From the NCBI GenBank assembly GCA_963556255.1, contig OY744608.1:67978103-68042102 (forward strand): a DNA stretch of 64,000 bases, in the 5' to 3' direction. Source of the stretch: Allolobophora icterica. Its lineage: Eukaryota > Annelida > Clitellata > Crassiclitellata > Lumbricidae. Shown here piece by piece: positions 40,966 through 53,503 of the stretch. Positions within the stretch are counted from its first letter, which is position 1, and the number at the start of each line of letters is the position of its first letter. The position numbers and the translations under genes were made by a program. Below the pieces are notes generated by a model. It did not search any database. It saw only the letters and a program-made list of their open reading frames with translations, and had not been told where the DNA came from.

Positions 40966-42030
40966 ACATTTTAACGTAACGGCTTTATGGCTATTATAGC
41001 ATAACGGGCTCCTTCTTAAAGGTGTTTAATTCGAGTTTCAAATCCATTTACTTGTTCACAGCGATTAACGACATCTTACGGCCGACAAAGCCGTTGACGC
41101 CGACTTAGCACTACATTACCGGACTGCATTACAATTCATTATCTGACAGAGAACTATTTATTCAGCAGTAGTTTTCCTTGTTTAAGAACATCTTATGGCT
41201 GCCAGAGCCGTTCACGTCCACCTCAGACTCTTTATTTCCTAATTATACGAAGCGTCACGGTTGAAGTCCTTTAGTAGTGTACGTTAGTTAGCTAGTTGCT
41301 GTTTATCGACGATGTGTGATAACAAAGATGATTGGCGTCACCCTCCTTTCTCCAGGCCTCGGACTGCCACTCGTACTCTACGAGCAGTAAAGGAGTTAGT
41401 AGTGTACGTCAGCTGACTGATGATTATTATAATATAATGACCAGTCCCATTAATCTTTGACCGCTGGCCCAATTTTTGAACAGGCGCGGCTAATATTGTG
41501 GGGGTGTACGCAGCTGGCTGTGAGGGGCAAGTATCACAAAAATAACGCGTTTCTTTACGGTTTCCATGCTTGCTACAAACAACATTAGTGCACGACATGG
41601 TTATTACAATTTAAAGACCAATCCTACTAAGGGTAACTAACCATTAGTAGGCCTAATAGTAGTTTCAGTTTAACGACGCTGTGTGATAACAAAGATTATT
41701 AGGGTCGCCCTTCTCCATTATCCAGGCTTGGGACTGGCACTACCAGAGTACGAACAGTGGCGGAGTAAATACCTTTTGACTTTCCATTGCCATGCATATT
41801 ATAGCATAGAGACATTTCTTAATTAATGTTATGCCAATGACCGCAGAGTTATAGCGTGATGATTCTTGTTATTAAAGGTGTTTTATTCGAGCTTACTTTT
41901 CATGAACTAGTGTCCAGCGTTTAACGACATCTTACGGCCGTCAACCCCCTCTTATGCTGAGACTAAGAAAATGAGATCGCTAACACTTTATAAGGGACTG
42001 CTCACACGCAATTACATTTGTTGGCCTTTT
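40966..42030. repeat. Modules L and A, copies
   Basis: GCGATTAACGACATCTTACG at 41061, a second core at 41180, the GTGTGATAACAAAGATGATT unit, two ACTGGCACTACCAGAGTACG-like units, then TTCGAGCTTACTTTTCATGA and a core at 41920. Ends in AAGAAAATGAGATCGCTAAC. No gene. Confidence 0.6.
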
Positions 42031-42135
42031 TCAGTCTTTCTTCTAAATAGGGGGGAATATATGGCGTGTCCCCCCCACTCTTAAAGGTGGGGGTCATGTC
42101 CCCCTCAACCCCCCCCCCCCAGATCGCCGCCCATG
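42031..42135. mobile_element. Fragment with C/G-run inverted repeats, MITE-like
   Basis: TGTCCCCCCCAC, AGGTGGGGGTCATGTCCCCC and a 13-base C run. Looks like the end of a G/C-run MITE inserted in the A/B junction. Boundaries are unclear. Confidence 0.35.
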
Positions 42136-42139
42136 CCTT

Positions 42140-42370
42140 CAGATCCACTAATATGGCTTCGGTTACGTTTCAAGCAGTTGAATGGGACACGTTGTGACCG
42201 ATTGGTAAGAGCGCTCTCCTTAGACACCTTTTAAACATTTTAAGCTGACACTATGTAAGAAAGAGACACAGAAACCAATAATTGGTCACCGCGTTCTCGC
42301 TAGACACCTTTTAAACATTGTCAACTGATGCTACATAGTCATGAGACACGGAAGTGAAGTTAGCTACGTT
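42140..42370 (+). promoter_or_regulatory. Tandem pair of promoter-like module B units
   Basis: 42198-42265 (CCGATTGGTAAGAGCGCTCT, then GACACTATGTAAG) and 42275-42345 (TTGGTCACCGCGTTCTCGCT, then GATGCTACATAGTCATGAGA). Followed by module C. Confidence 0.4.
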
Positions 42371-42399
42371 GTCGGGTGCACATATGGTTGTTATAGATA

Positions 42400-42620
42400 G
42401 AGTGGTAAACTAATGGGTCACATGATCGCTTATCCGCCATGTTGGATTCAACATGGCCGAGGAAGAGATTTTTTAATCGCATGTTTCTCGGATATTTTTA
42501 TCTAATTTCGACAGTTGTTTCTTTTAATTGTAGGTCTTAATTAGAGCTATGTTTATGATCCTTGCCTTTTTTGGCTAATAATAGCCGTTTTTGAGAAATT
42601 AAGTAAAAACCTACCCTGTA
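42400..42620 (+). repeat. Module C, copy 4
   Basis: CATGATCGCTTATCCGCCAT, GTTGGATTCAACATGGCCGA. The ATG opens a short frame ending at TTTTTTAA within 8 codons. Transition to module D at TTAAGTAAAAACCTACCC. Confidence 0.5.
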
Positions 42621-42832
42621 AGGGTGGTATTATTATTATCTATCAGTAACACGCTTGGTCCATGTTCATGCGGTTGCCGGTTCAACTCCTTGTAACGATC
42701 CTGGGCAGGTTCTTTACACGGGGCCAGCGCATCACAGGATCTGCCGTTTACCAGCTTACCCCTCTGCCACATTCTACTGTTTGGTGGCAGATTCACGAGT
42801 GGGTAAAGAACTTGCCCAGGATCGTAACAAGT
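42621..42832 (+). repeat. Module D with inverted centre and 29-bp fold-back arms
   Basis: The left part is in the normal direction (TATCAGTAACACGCTTGGTC). From about 42717 to 42802 the sequence is the reverse complement of the other copies. Arms at 42688-42716 (CCTTGTAACGATCCTGGGCA...) and 42803-42831 are inverted repeats. The simplest reading is inversion of the loop of the native short inverted repeat. Confidence 0.75.
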
Positions 42833-43300
42833 ATATGCATATATACATCGTTATAGATGTATATATGCATGCTATATACGTACATACAAATATAGGTATA
42901 CAAATTATTTGCATACGTACAGGAGTAGGCATGTATTCGAAAAGGCATTTTGTGAGCCTAATAAAGGTATTCATCTGCAGCCAGTCTAAACGTTCTTTCA
43001 TTTTGAATGATTGACAGATGCGTCCTTATTTAAACGAACAGTGATCAACTAAGCTTGTCTTCCTCTTTCCGTCTTTCATCTTCAGATACACTAAATGACT
43101 TCTCTTACAGTTTGAAGCAGTTGTTTGGGACACGTTAGCCGATGGGACAGAGCGCTCCATTTAGACACCTTTGAAACGGTATAATCGGATGCTATATAAG
43201 AAACAGACGCGGCAACCGATTTTTCAGAATGCTCTTGTTAGACACCTTTGAAACGTTTTAAACTGATGCTACATAGGTATGGGACATTTTACGCAATTGT
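42833..43300. repeat. Microsatellite-like link and tandem module B units
   Basis: ATATGCAT-rich link, TTCATCTGCAGCCAGTCT, TGATTGACAGATGCG, then units at 43138-43210 (ACAGAGCGCTCCATTTAGAC, GATGCTATATAAG) and 43217-43285 (TCAGAATGCTCTTGTTAGAC, GATGCTACATAGG). Confidence 0.5.
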
Positions 43301-43535
43301 TGTCCATTTCAAAATAGTAGAGTCTGCATTATAGTCATGAGCTAAGCTCATTTTACGTGTGAACTTTCGTGTGGTAAAAAATTGGCCTCAGCTCATTGAC
43401 CGCTAAGTCACCATATCAATACTTTTCAATACATGTTAAGTTTCCAGCCTCTCCTAAATCCTCCAACATAACATTACTATTGCTTAGCATCACTAATGTA
43501 TTTGTAACATATTGCGGTTTGTCAATGTGAGTCGA
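43301..43535. other. Linker, nothing recognised
   Basis: Unique-looking AT-rich text between modules B and C; no gene, no clear repeat. Confidence 0.4.
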
Positions 43536-43700
43536 TAATAAACGAATTATAATATGGCGGAAGAAGAAATTTTCAAATCGCTTAATCATTTTCATCCAAT
43601 TTCGACGGTTTCTTCTTTTAATTGTAGGTCTTAATTAGAGCTATATTTATTATCCTTACGTATATTTTACTAATTTTAGCCGTTTTTAAGAAATTAAGCA
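43536..43700 (+). repeat. Module C, copy 5
   Basis: Begins AATATGGCGGAAGAAGAAAT, the best AANATGGCGG match in the window. The ATG opens a frame M-A-E-E-E-I-F-K-S. Confidence 0.5.
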
Positions 43701-44164
43701 AAAACATAACCTGCAAGGGTGGTTTATCAGTAACACGCTTGGTTCATGTTCATGCGGTTGCCAGTTCGATTCCTTGTAACCACCCTGGACAAATTGTTTG
43801 CCCACTCGTGAATCTGCCACAAAGCAGTAGAATTTGGTAGAGGTGTAAGCTGGTAAACGGCAAATTCTGTGATGCGATGGCCCCCTTGTCCAGGACCCAG
43901 GGATTCGTCTGCTGTCGACTCAATGGTGTATACAAATAGAAAATTAAATGAGCGCCTACGTTAAGAGTAGGTACGGATCTGGAACACGGAATCGTAATCG
44001 CAAACTCGAAATTTCTAATGCGTTGGCTCTACATAAAGAACTCGTTATACGGGCGGCCAACGTGGTTTCTTTAGCGCAAACTGGCGCGATCATGACGCAA
44101 TGCTTTTAGAAACAAAAAGACAGGTCAAAATCCAGTTCATTTCTACAGTACGGGGGCGTTATAG
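43701..44164 (+). repeat. Modules D/E, copy 3
   Basis: GGGTGGTTTATCAGTAACAC, B box-like AGTTCGATTCC, CCACCCTGGACAAATTG...CCTTGTCCAGGACCC in native orientation. The following E part (GAGCGCCTACGTTAAGAGTA) matches 3415 and 55150. Confidence 0.55.
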
Positions 44165-44790
44165 CTGCGACTTCCGTGTTAGGAGTTTGTCGACATGCAG
44201 GGCGTGACAAATATGTGTCTTTTCGGTTCATATTTCTTAATTGTGTCCGAATCTTCGTTTATGAGTCTTTGTTGGTTTTCTTTTCTCAAACGAAGCAATA
44301 AAGAGAAAGAAATTCTACAGATCATCACAAACGACAGACAGACAGACGACGCACCTATATGGGATTTTTTATTCCAATCCAGTTACACAGACGTCTGTCT
44401 GTACGTGTGTCTTTGTCTGTCTGTCTGTCTCTGTCTGTCCGTATGTCTCTGTCTGGCCGTCCGTCTGTCCGTTTCCCTCGGTCTGTCTGTCCGTGTCTCT
44501 CTCTGTTCGTGTTTGTACCGGTCTGGCGGTGTCTCCCTGTCTCTGTCGCTCTGTCAGTCTGTGCTTCTCGTCATCTGAAACGTTACGTCCTCTTCTCTAG
44601 CCTGTGTGTCTATGTCCGAGTTTCTTCCTCTCTCTGTTTAATCAATCCGTCTGTCTATCTCTACATCTGCATGTCCGTATGTCTTTTTGTCTCTCAATGT
44701 TTCTATAGACTATGCCCCATCTTGTTCGATCTTGGTAATCAAGATATTGCGACTATGGAGATTAATATTAAGAAAACTGAAATATCAGTA
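44165..44790 (+). repeat. Module G, copy 2
   Basis: Same order as copy 1. The ATG at 44195 opens M-Q-G-V-T-N-M-C-L, shared with copies 3 and 4, and continues to the TCTGTC tract. The tract-encoded Ser/Cys/Val/Leu tails differ between copies. Confidence 0.7.
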
Positions 44791-44799
44791 ATGAGATCA

Positions 44800-45095
44800 T
44801 GAAACTTAATTTTAGATCATGGAGATATAATGATCTAGATAATGGAAATATACTTATTTAGATCGTGGAGATATAAGAATTTAGATCAAGGAGATATAAG
44901 GATTCAGATTAAGGAGATATAAGGATTGAGATCATAGAGAAATAAGGATCTAGATCGTGGAACTATAAGGATCTTGATCATGGATATAAGAATCTAGGTT
45001 ATGGAGATATAAGGATCTAGAACTTAATTTTAGATCATGAAGCTATAGGGATATAGATAATGAAGATATAGATCAGTCGATGACTCGGGATATGA
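44800..45095 (+). repeat. 23-bp minisatellite, array 2
   Basis: About eleven diverged units of the GATTTAGATCATGGAGATATAAG type. Confidence 0.85.
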
Positions 45096-45128
45096 ATATT
45101 TAGTTAAATTGATTGACGGCCTGGTACC

Positions 45129-45468
45129 CAGTGGCGGCACCAGCTATACAATTTCAGCAGGTCACGTCAGGGTTATAGGAATTATTCAGCTGGTCGAAGA
45201 AATTAATGTTTGACTGATCAAGAAGCATAATCTCAACATAAGCAGCATAACTTAGATATGTTAAACGAAGAAATTTGTTATTGAACGCTAATAGCCCAAT
45301 TGTTGTGGCATATTCAAATTTGAAACAATTCAGCAATAAAAACGTTAAACTATAGTTACATTACCAAACTTTAAAGGTAAAGAGTAAAATAGGCAGGTCA
45401 TAATGCAGGTCAAGAGCAAAATAGGCAGGTGAAATGACCTACTACGACCCATGGTAGCGCCGCCACTG
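45129..45468. mobile_element. hAT-like MITE, 340 bp
   Basis: Terminal inverted repeats: CAGTGGCGGCACCA on the left, and CAGTGGCGGCGCTACCA read inwards from the right. Flanks are CTGGTACC (45121-45128) and CTGGGACC (45469-45476), an 8-bp duplication with one change. Paralogues at 5955, 52470 and 56655 read CCTGGGACCAGCC without the element. No transposase. Confidence 0.9.
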
Positions 45469-45476
45469 CTGGGACC

Positions 45477-46728
45477 TGCCCTAGTAACACTATCATTGAT
45501 TGTGACAAAGTCCATGCAAGAAACGCATTGAGCACGGGGCAGAATTCCTGAGTATCGTCTTTATCAGCGAAAAAATCAGTTGATACTTCTTATATCGTAA
45601 TGGAAGACCTTATTATAGGTGTTTAATTCCATTTTTAATTTAACGTACAGTTTCAATTGTGTAACGACATCTTACGGCCGACGTCGACGCTACATTACAA
45701 GTCCACACAGCGAATAAACTTTACTGCACTTTTCTATTGTTTAGCGACTTCTTGTAGTTGTCAGGGCCGTGGACGTCGACCTTAATTACCCTAACCATGC
45801 TAACCGTTATTGGTGCGATTTCTTACTGCAGCGGCTTCCAATAGTTTAACGACATCTTACGGCATCAAATGCCGTTAATGTCGATAGGAAGAAATTTTTA
45901 TAAAGGCCTATAGACACAGTTAATACTGTAGCAGTAGCACAGAACATTAGAGCGAGTAGCCGATTGGTTGGTTAATTGCTATTTAACGATGATTAATTCA
46001 GGTCACTCTCATGCTTTATATATACCCTTCAGATTGGCATTAGCAGAGATTATGCTGACCTAGATGAAAGCTATTTATTTGACGCGTGATTTAAGATAGC
46101 GATGGATAGATCCAGAGTATTAGGACATCTTATGTCAACAAAGTCCGTTGACGTCGACTGAAATTATGTTGAATGACAGTTCTTACCGTTTAGTTGGCAC
46201 TCAAGAAGAATGAGTTTAGGGTTGCCTTATGACAGTGCTCAAGGGTCTCTGACGTCTTCACTTTGTTGTTGATTCTGTGGTGGATGTCTTTGTACTCTCT
46301 CTTTAAGTTTCAGCACAAGACGTCTGACCGAGATATTCGGAGTTGTTTTTAGTTTCCATTAAAATGCGTCTTGACTGCCGTGGTTATCATCGCATAATGA
46401 TATTTCTTAATAAAGGTCTTTAAATCCATCGTTTTATTTCGCCCGCCATTTCCACTGACCACAAACCCAACAACATTGATCTAACACTGCAGTCGAATTA
46501 ATCTTTATTATTGTATTAGCATGCCTCTAATTAAAGGTGTTTTAATCGAGCTTGTTTTTCATGCGCTGGTGTCCAGTGTTCAACGATATCTGACGTCCGT
46601 CAGCGCGCTCTTATGCCGAGGCTAAGAAAATGAGGTCGCACAGGAATTATTCAACGGTGGTTTCTGTGGTTTAACTTCGATACGATCATCGATTAGTGCT
46701 CAATGAATTCGGCGCTACACAAATAATG
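45477..46728. repeat. Modules I, J and A, copies
   Basis: No gene. Core units at 45660, 45740 and 45845; TTGCTATTTAACGATGATTA (an empty piggyBac site) at 45978; CATTGGGATTG-like module J at 46030-46330; module A start at 46340-46640 with GCCGAGGCTAAGAAAATGAG (46615), the left arm of an inverted repeat around the AAG tract. Confidence 0.65.
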
Positions 46729-46781
46729 GGAAGAAGAAGAAGAAGAAGAAGAAGAAGGAGGAGGAGGAGGAGGAGGAGGAG

Positions 46782-46828
<47 letters not shown>

Positions 46829-46986
46829 AGACGAAGACGAAGAAGAAGAAGAAGAAGAAGAAGAAGAAGAAGAAGAAGAAGAAGAAGAAGAAGAAGAAGA
46901 AGAAGAAGAAGAAGAAGAAGAAGAAGAAGAAGAAGAAGAAGAAGAAGAAGAAGAAGAAGAAGAAGAAAAAGAAAAAGAAGAAGAAA
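46729..46986. repeat. (AAG)n-(AGG)n-(ACG)n-(AAG)n tract
   Basis: About 255 bases of triplet repeat changing from AAG to AGG to ACG and back to AAG. The homologous place at about 192 has only a short GAAGAAGAAAAA. Confidence 0.95.
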
Positions 46987-48017
46987 GGTTGCAAAGCTAT
47001 CCCTAAGTCAGCCATGGGTATGAAGTGTTAGAGACTTCATTTTCTTAGCTTCGGCATATGACGGCGAGGTCCAGTCCTGTCCCCCGCCATCCCATCTCTA
47101 GAACTTAGTTTTATATTTTGAAGATATAGGGAGTTAGATCATGGAGATATAAGGATTTAGATCATGGAAATATAGATCAGTCGATGATCCGGGACATGAA
47201 CATTTAGTGAAGTTGACTGACGGCCTGCAACCAGTCCTAGTAACACTATCATTGATTGCGTTTAAGTCCATACAAGAAATGCACTAAGCATCGAACCCTA
47301 TGGGGCAGAATGCAATCGTGTTACCCATTCGTTCAGGTCGTTTATTTAAGAGAATTCTGGGTTCAATGCGTTAGTCGATACAAAGTCCCTCTCTCATCTT
47401 CATCAACGTAAAAATCAATTGGTAGTTCTCATAGTGTAAGGGTAACCTTTTTTAAAGGAGTTTAATACCATTTTAAATTTAACGTACAGTTTCCATTGTA
47501 TTAACGACATCTTACGGCCGACAGAGCCGATTACGCCAACGCTACATTACACTTCCCCACGGGGAATAATCTTGACTGCACTATTCTATTGTTTAGCGAC
47601 ATCTAGTAGTTTTTAGAGCCTCACTTAACCTAACCATGCTAAGCGCCATTAGTATGATTTCTTACTGCAACGGCTTCCAATTATAGTCTAGCGATAGCTT
47701 ACGTCATCAAATGCCGTAAATGTCGATAGGAATGAATTTTTATAGGGGCCTACAGACACAGTAAACAGTTAGCGCAGAACGTTTGAACGATTAGCCGATT
47801 GGTTGGTTATTTACTGTTTAGCAATGATTAATTATCGCCGCTCTCCTGCTTTGTAGGCCTACACCATTGGGATTGGCACTAGCAGAGATTATAATAATAA
47901 TTATAATCTTAATTATTTCAAACCGACAAACGCAGTAAGATTACATTGAAACATGAAAGTACAATCAATACCTTAATTAACACACGGTTTGGCAGCCATG
48001 CAAGGCGCCGCCCTAGA
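46987..48017. repeat. Modules H/I/J, copies
   Basis: Right arm AGACTTCATTTTCTTAGCTT (47031), a short 23-bp minisatellite array (47100-47190), module I (47200-47840) with a TTAACGACATCTTACGGCCG core at 47500, and the CTCTCCTGCTTTGTAGGCCT start of module J. No gene. Confidence 0.6.
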
Positions 48018-48092
48018 TGGGGGTTACGGGAGTCGAACCGCGTACCGTATGCTCTCCTGGCCATGAGTTTTACCACTACTCTATCCCCCTCT
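48018..48092 (-). tRNA. tRNA-like sequence (pseudogene or SINE head)
   Basis: On the minus strand: acceptor-like GGGGGAT...ACCCCC, a D arm GAGT/ACTC, A-box-like AGAGTAGTGGT, a T loop with exact B box GGTTCGACTCC (plus 48029-48039) and a T stem with one bulge. The anticodon arm does not pair well and no amino-acid identity can be given. It interrupts module J relative to its paralogues, so it probably arrived by retroposition. Confidence 0.5.
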
Positions 48093-48339
48093 CCGACCGA
48101 GGTGAAATTTATTTATGTGATGCATGGTTAAATATAATGACGGATTGGTCAAGACTTTAAGGAGAACTTTTGGCAACAAAGTCCTTTGACGTCGACTGAA
48201 ATTATTTTGATAGTTCTCACCGTTCAATTGATACTGAAGAAGAATAAGCTTAGAGACGTCTTATGACAGCAAAGGTCTCTGAAGTCTTCCATTTGTTGTT
48301 GATTCTGTGGTGAATGTCTTTGTACTCATTTTTTTAAGT
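48093..48339. repeat. Module J, copy continued
   Basis: TTGGCAACAAAGTCC, GACGTCGACTGAAATTATTT, TTGTTGTTGATTCTGTGGTG, as in 9240-9420 and 58610-58770. No gene. Confidence 0.65.
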
Positions 48340-49640
48340 TTCAGCTCGAGTATTGCCAGTCCCGTCACTGCTAGTGCCAGTCCCAATGTGGGAAAACGAG
48401 AAGGGCGACGGCAACAGTTGTGATAGACGTAAGATGTCGTTAAACACTAGCAACTTGTTCGTGAATTTAACACCTTTAATTAATGAGATGCGTCATTATA
48501 TTTCATCAATCACAAATCGGGTTGCATTAATCGAGCCACAAAGGAGTCATTTGGGCCACAAAAACTCTTTGAACCACCGAAGACCATTTCAGCTACAAAT
48601 GAGTCTTTCGCCACTACATGTAAATTAAAGGGCAAAAGAGTCAAATGGCCAATGATTTACATGTATATATATATACATAAATAGGCTCTACTAAATGTAA
48701 ACAAATATAAATTCAAAGATCGATGTCGTAGTCAAATACAAGGGAATAAAAGGGAAAATCGCAACTAGAGAATGTCGATGGAAGGAAAATATAAGAAATG
48801 ATCTGAAATGGATCATTCTACAAAGTGCATCTAAAGGATGTAATTAAGCAATGGAATATTATTACTGCTGATTTAATCGAGTTATCTCTTTACGGTATTG
48901 TAACGGGATCTACGCCAACACAGCTATCGGCGTGTAACACTTGAAACTGTACCTGAAATATAAAGTTTGAATTAAACACGTTTAATAGGATTGGTCATTA
49001 TGTTACAATAAACATTCAACTGACGTGCACTAAGAATTATACAAGTTTAATAGGACTTCCATTTATAAATAAGTCAATTGACGTGCACTAATGGTTAGTC
49101 AAACTCTTCTACTGCTCGTACTTTGGCGGTGCCAGTCCCAAGCCTGGATGAAAGAGGAGAGCGACGCTAATGATATCTGTTATCACACAGCGTCGTTAAA
49201 CTGAAACTACTATTAGGCCTACTAATAATCACCTTTAATAGGATTGGTCATTATATTAAAGTACCCATGACGTGCACCAATATAATAAGACACCTTTAAC
49301 AGAACTGCTCATTATATAATAACAATCATAAGTCAACTGACGTGTATAATTAATGAGACTTCAACCGTGACGCTTTGTATAAATAAGCAACGTAGGGTCT
49401 GAGGTTGACGTCATCGGGCCTTGAAGCCATAAGATGTTAAACAAGGGAAACCACTGCTGAATAAATAGTTCCCAGTCAGAAAATGTAATGTAATGCTCTG
49501 TCCGGTAATGTAGTGTGAGGTCGGCGTCAACGGCTTTGTCGGCCGTAAGATGTCGTTAATCGCTGGAAACAAGTAAATGGATTTGAAGTCTCGAATTAAG
49601 CACCTTTAAGACACTGGAAAACTATTACTGCTGGTTTAAT
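48340..49640 (-). repeat. Inverted copy of modules L/M
   Basis: Read on the minus strand it follows 61700-62800 and 23850-26350. It includes AACGACATCTTACGTCTATC (48420-48440 reversed), a module M minisatellite, and a run of module L cores (49190, 49430, 49550). The site that carries a TGAT-tailed LINE in the other copies is empty here (about 48500-48535, GTGATTGATGAAATATAATG on the minus strand). Confidence 0.75.
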
Positions 49641-50735
49641 CGAGAGATATCTTTTTTCGGTGGTGTAACGGAATCGACGTCAACACTAGCAATACTACAG
49701 TGTAGGTCTCTAGGAAGTGACAAATTTACTATGCAATGCAACCCGATTGCTGGTTATTGTAATAATAATTATAATGAAGCTTGAGCCTCTTATTACAGAT
49801 TTTCACTGTCAGTCATTGATTAAACTATTTTGTGACCGCCGTGGTTATTATAGCATAATGACATATTTTAATAAAGGTGTTTAAATCCAGATTCCACTGG
49901 CTTCAGCCCCGTTGACCTCGCCCTTACATTTTAATTCCAGAACAGAATTTCTTTATTCTATCACCGCAGTTCAATTCATGTTTACTATAGTGCTATGTTG
50001 CTTCTTATTAAAAAAAATCATTCGAGCTTGTTTTTCATGCGCTAGCGTCCAGCGTTTATCGACATTTTACGGAACTCAGCGCCCTCTTACGCCCAGGCTA
50101 AGAAAATGAGGTCGATAACACTCTTCTTTTCCCTGGTTCCCACAGGAATAATCAACGCCTATATACAATTTTTTTGTTTTCTTTCCTTATAGTTGACGGT
50201 GGAACCGATTTTTGAATTTATATTTGTTTAAATTTAATATATATGTTATTCACTTGGCCGTTTGCCTCTTTTCCCTTTTTTGGTGGTTCAAAGGCTCTTT
50301 TGTGGCTCGAATGCTCTAGATTTTGTAGCTAAAATGGTGTTCTGTAGCTCAAAGGCTTTTGTGTCTCAAATGGCGCTTTTGTGGCTCGATTAATGCAGCC
50401 CGATTGATAATTATTAAAATAGAATGAGGCAACTCGTTCGATAGAGGTGTTGATTGACATCTAACAGCGATCACGGCTCGTGATTATTATAGCACAACAA
50501 CATTTATTAATAAAGGTGTTTAAATCCAGCGTTCTATTTCACTCGCTGTTTCCACTGACTGCAACACCCAGCTATTTGTTAATCTTAAACTGCGTTCCAA
50601 TTTATGTAAATTATAGTACTGCGATTCTCTTTATTAGAGCTGTTTAATTTGAGGTTGTTTTGCGTGTACTATAGTTGCTAGCGCTCAAAGACACCCTACG
50701 GCCGTCAGCTCCCTCTTATATACAGGGTTGGCCAG
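49641..50735. repeat. Module A and M fragments, no gene
   Basis: Module A starts at 49840 and 50460 (TTATTATAGCATAATGACAT, TTTAAATCCAG). The GCGTTTATCGACATTTTACG core is at 50053. The 20-bp TTTTGTGGCTC minisatellite lies at 50275-50400. Confidence 0.6.
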
Positions 50736-51230
50736 TAGAAATGCAACTAATTTGAATGGATATAACTTGAACAATTGTTATCCGAACATCGTGCCCAATA
50801 CACTAAATTGAAAATAATCATCCACTCTACTGCTGTGTCAAATCCTGCACTGATATATGGCACCATTGTTATAAAATTTCGGTGCGGCGCACAACTCTCA
50901 ATTTTGAATGTAAATGTTGAACATCCTGGCGCCCCGCTCACGCAAGAGGATAGAATTTTAATCCGAATTTTAAGAGCAGAAAAAGGATACAATGCACATC
51001 AGATGATGATAGAATTCCCTTCTAGAAAATGGAATAAATATGCTCTACATCGATTGATTAAACAAATTGATGCTACGGGAACGTCTAACAGCCGCAACTG
51101 TGGTCGCAAACGTTCTGCGCGCACAGCAGCGAACATTGCACAAATCCAAGAGTTAATTTTCAGCCAAGACAACAATCCAGGGACGAGTAGTGGTGGACAT
51201 ATTGAGTATTTGTTTGACTGATGGCGAATT
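50736..51230 (+). pseudogene. Mariner/Tc1-type transposase N-terminal fragment
   Basis: Starts with TACAGGGTTGGCCAGTAGAA, a typical mariner-type inverted-repeat end next to TA. An open frame (to 51221) carries a transposase helix-turn-helix: L-T-Q-E-D-R-I-L-I-R-I-L-R-A-E-K-G-Y-N-A-H-Q-M, then G-R-K-R-S-A-R-T-A-A-N-I. The DDE catalytic domain and right-hand repeat are absent; the sequence passes straight into module text. The conserved part begins near H-P-G-A-P-L-T, about 55 codons into the open frame. Non-functional. Confidence 0.75.
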
Positions 51231-51279
51231 CACTCAATATATTAATTGTTAGTACTAAGTGATTGTTAGAATTGACATC

Positions 51280-52937
<1,658 letters not shown>

Positions 52938-53494
52938 AATGTTGTTGTTATTTATTGGAATTTCGGGAGCACTCATGACTAAGATGATGGCCCCCTTACG
53001 CAGTATACAACTATAGTCTATACATGATGCTAAAATAATGCCTGTTTCTGAAACATATGTACAAAAGTTTTGTTCTGCTTTTAGTTAATGGTTTCGATGA
53101 TTCCACTGTCTTAGAGCTGCTCTCGGGGATTGCTGCGAGCCGGCCACCTAGCCCTAGTCCCTGCCATTGTGCTCCAGAGCAGCTTTAGGAAGTTTACTCT
53201 TCCTCCCCAGTTCAGCTGTTTTATTGGAGCTTCTCTTTGATGTTTCAGGCAGCTTCCAACGTGTAGATGTCATCGAGTTTCAGTTTCGATCTCTGCAGCC
53301 TTGTCTGTTCACACTGATTTCTGGAAGATCAAGTTGGATGTTGACCTATTATAAAAAGGTAATGGTTTAGTCTACAGTGTCCTAGCCTTAGTCTGGTAAT
53401 TAGTCTTTCTTTACCCCGTTTATTCGCTTTATGTGAATCAACAGTATTACTTACTGTTGGCAGCAAAGTTTTATAATGCAATCCTGTTGTCTGG
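52938..53494 (-). mobile_element. Retroposed insertion, about 557 bp, family unknown
   Basis: Flanked by CTCGTTTCC at 52929-52937 and 53495-53503. The paralogue at 1034-1042 has a single CTCGTTTCC, giving the empty site. Read on the minus strand it ends ...AATAAATAACAACAACATT, a simple 3' tail, so it is a SINE or LINE 3' end. No recognisable protein or tRNA promoter. Confidence 0.75.
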
Positions 53495-53503
53495 CTCGTT
53501 TCC

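Noticed and set aside
42661..42860. Functional tRNA gene in module D
   Set aside because: Only B-box-like similarity; no cloverleaf can be drawn and copies decay freely.
53167..53370. 67-codon plus-strand frame
   Set aside because: Lies inside a retroposed insertion oriented on the other strand; no motif or homologue in the window.
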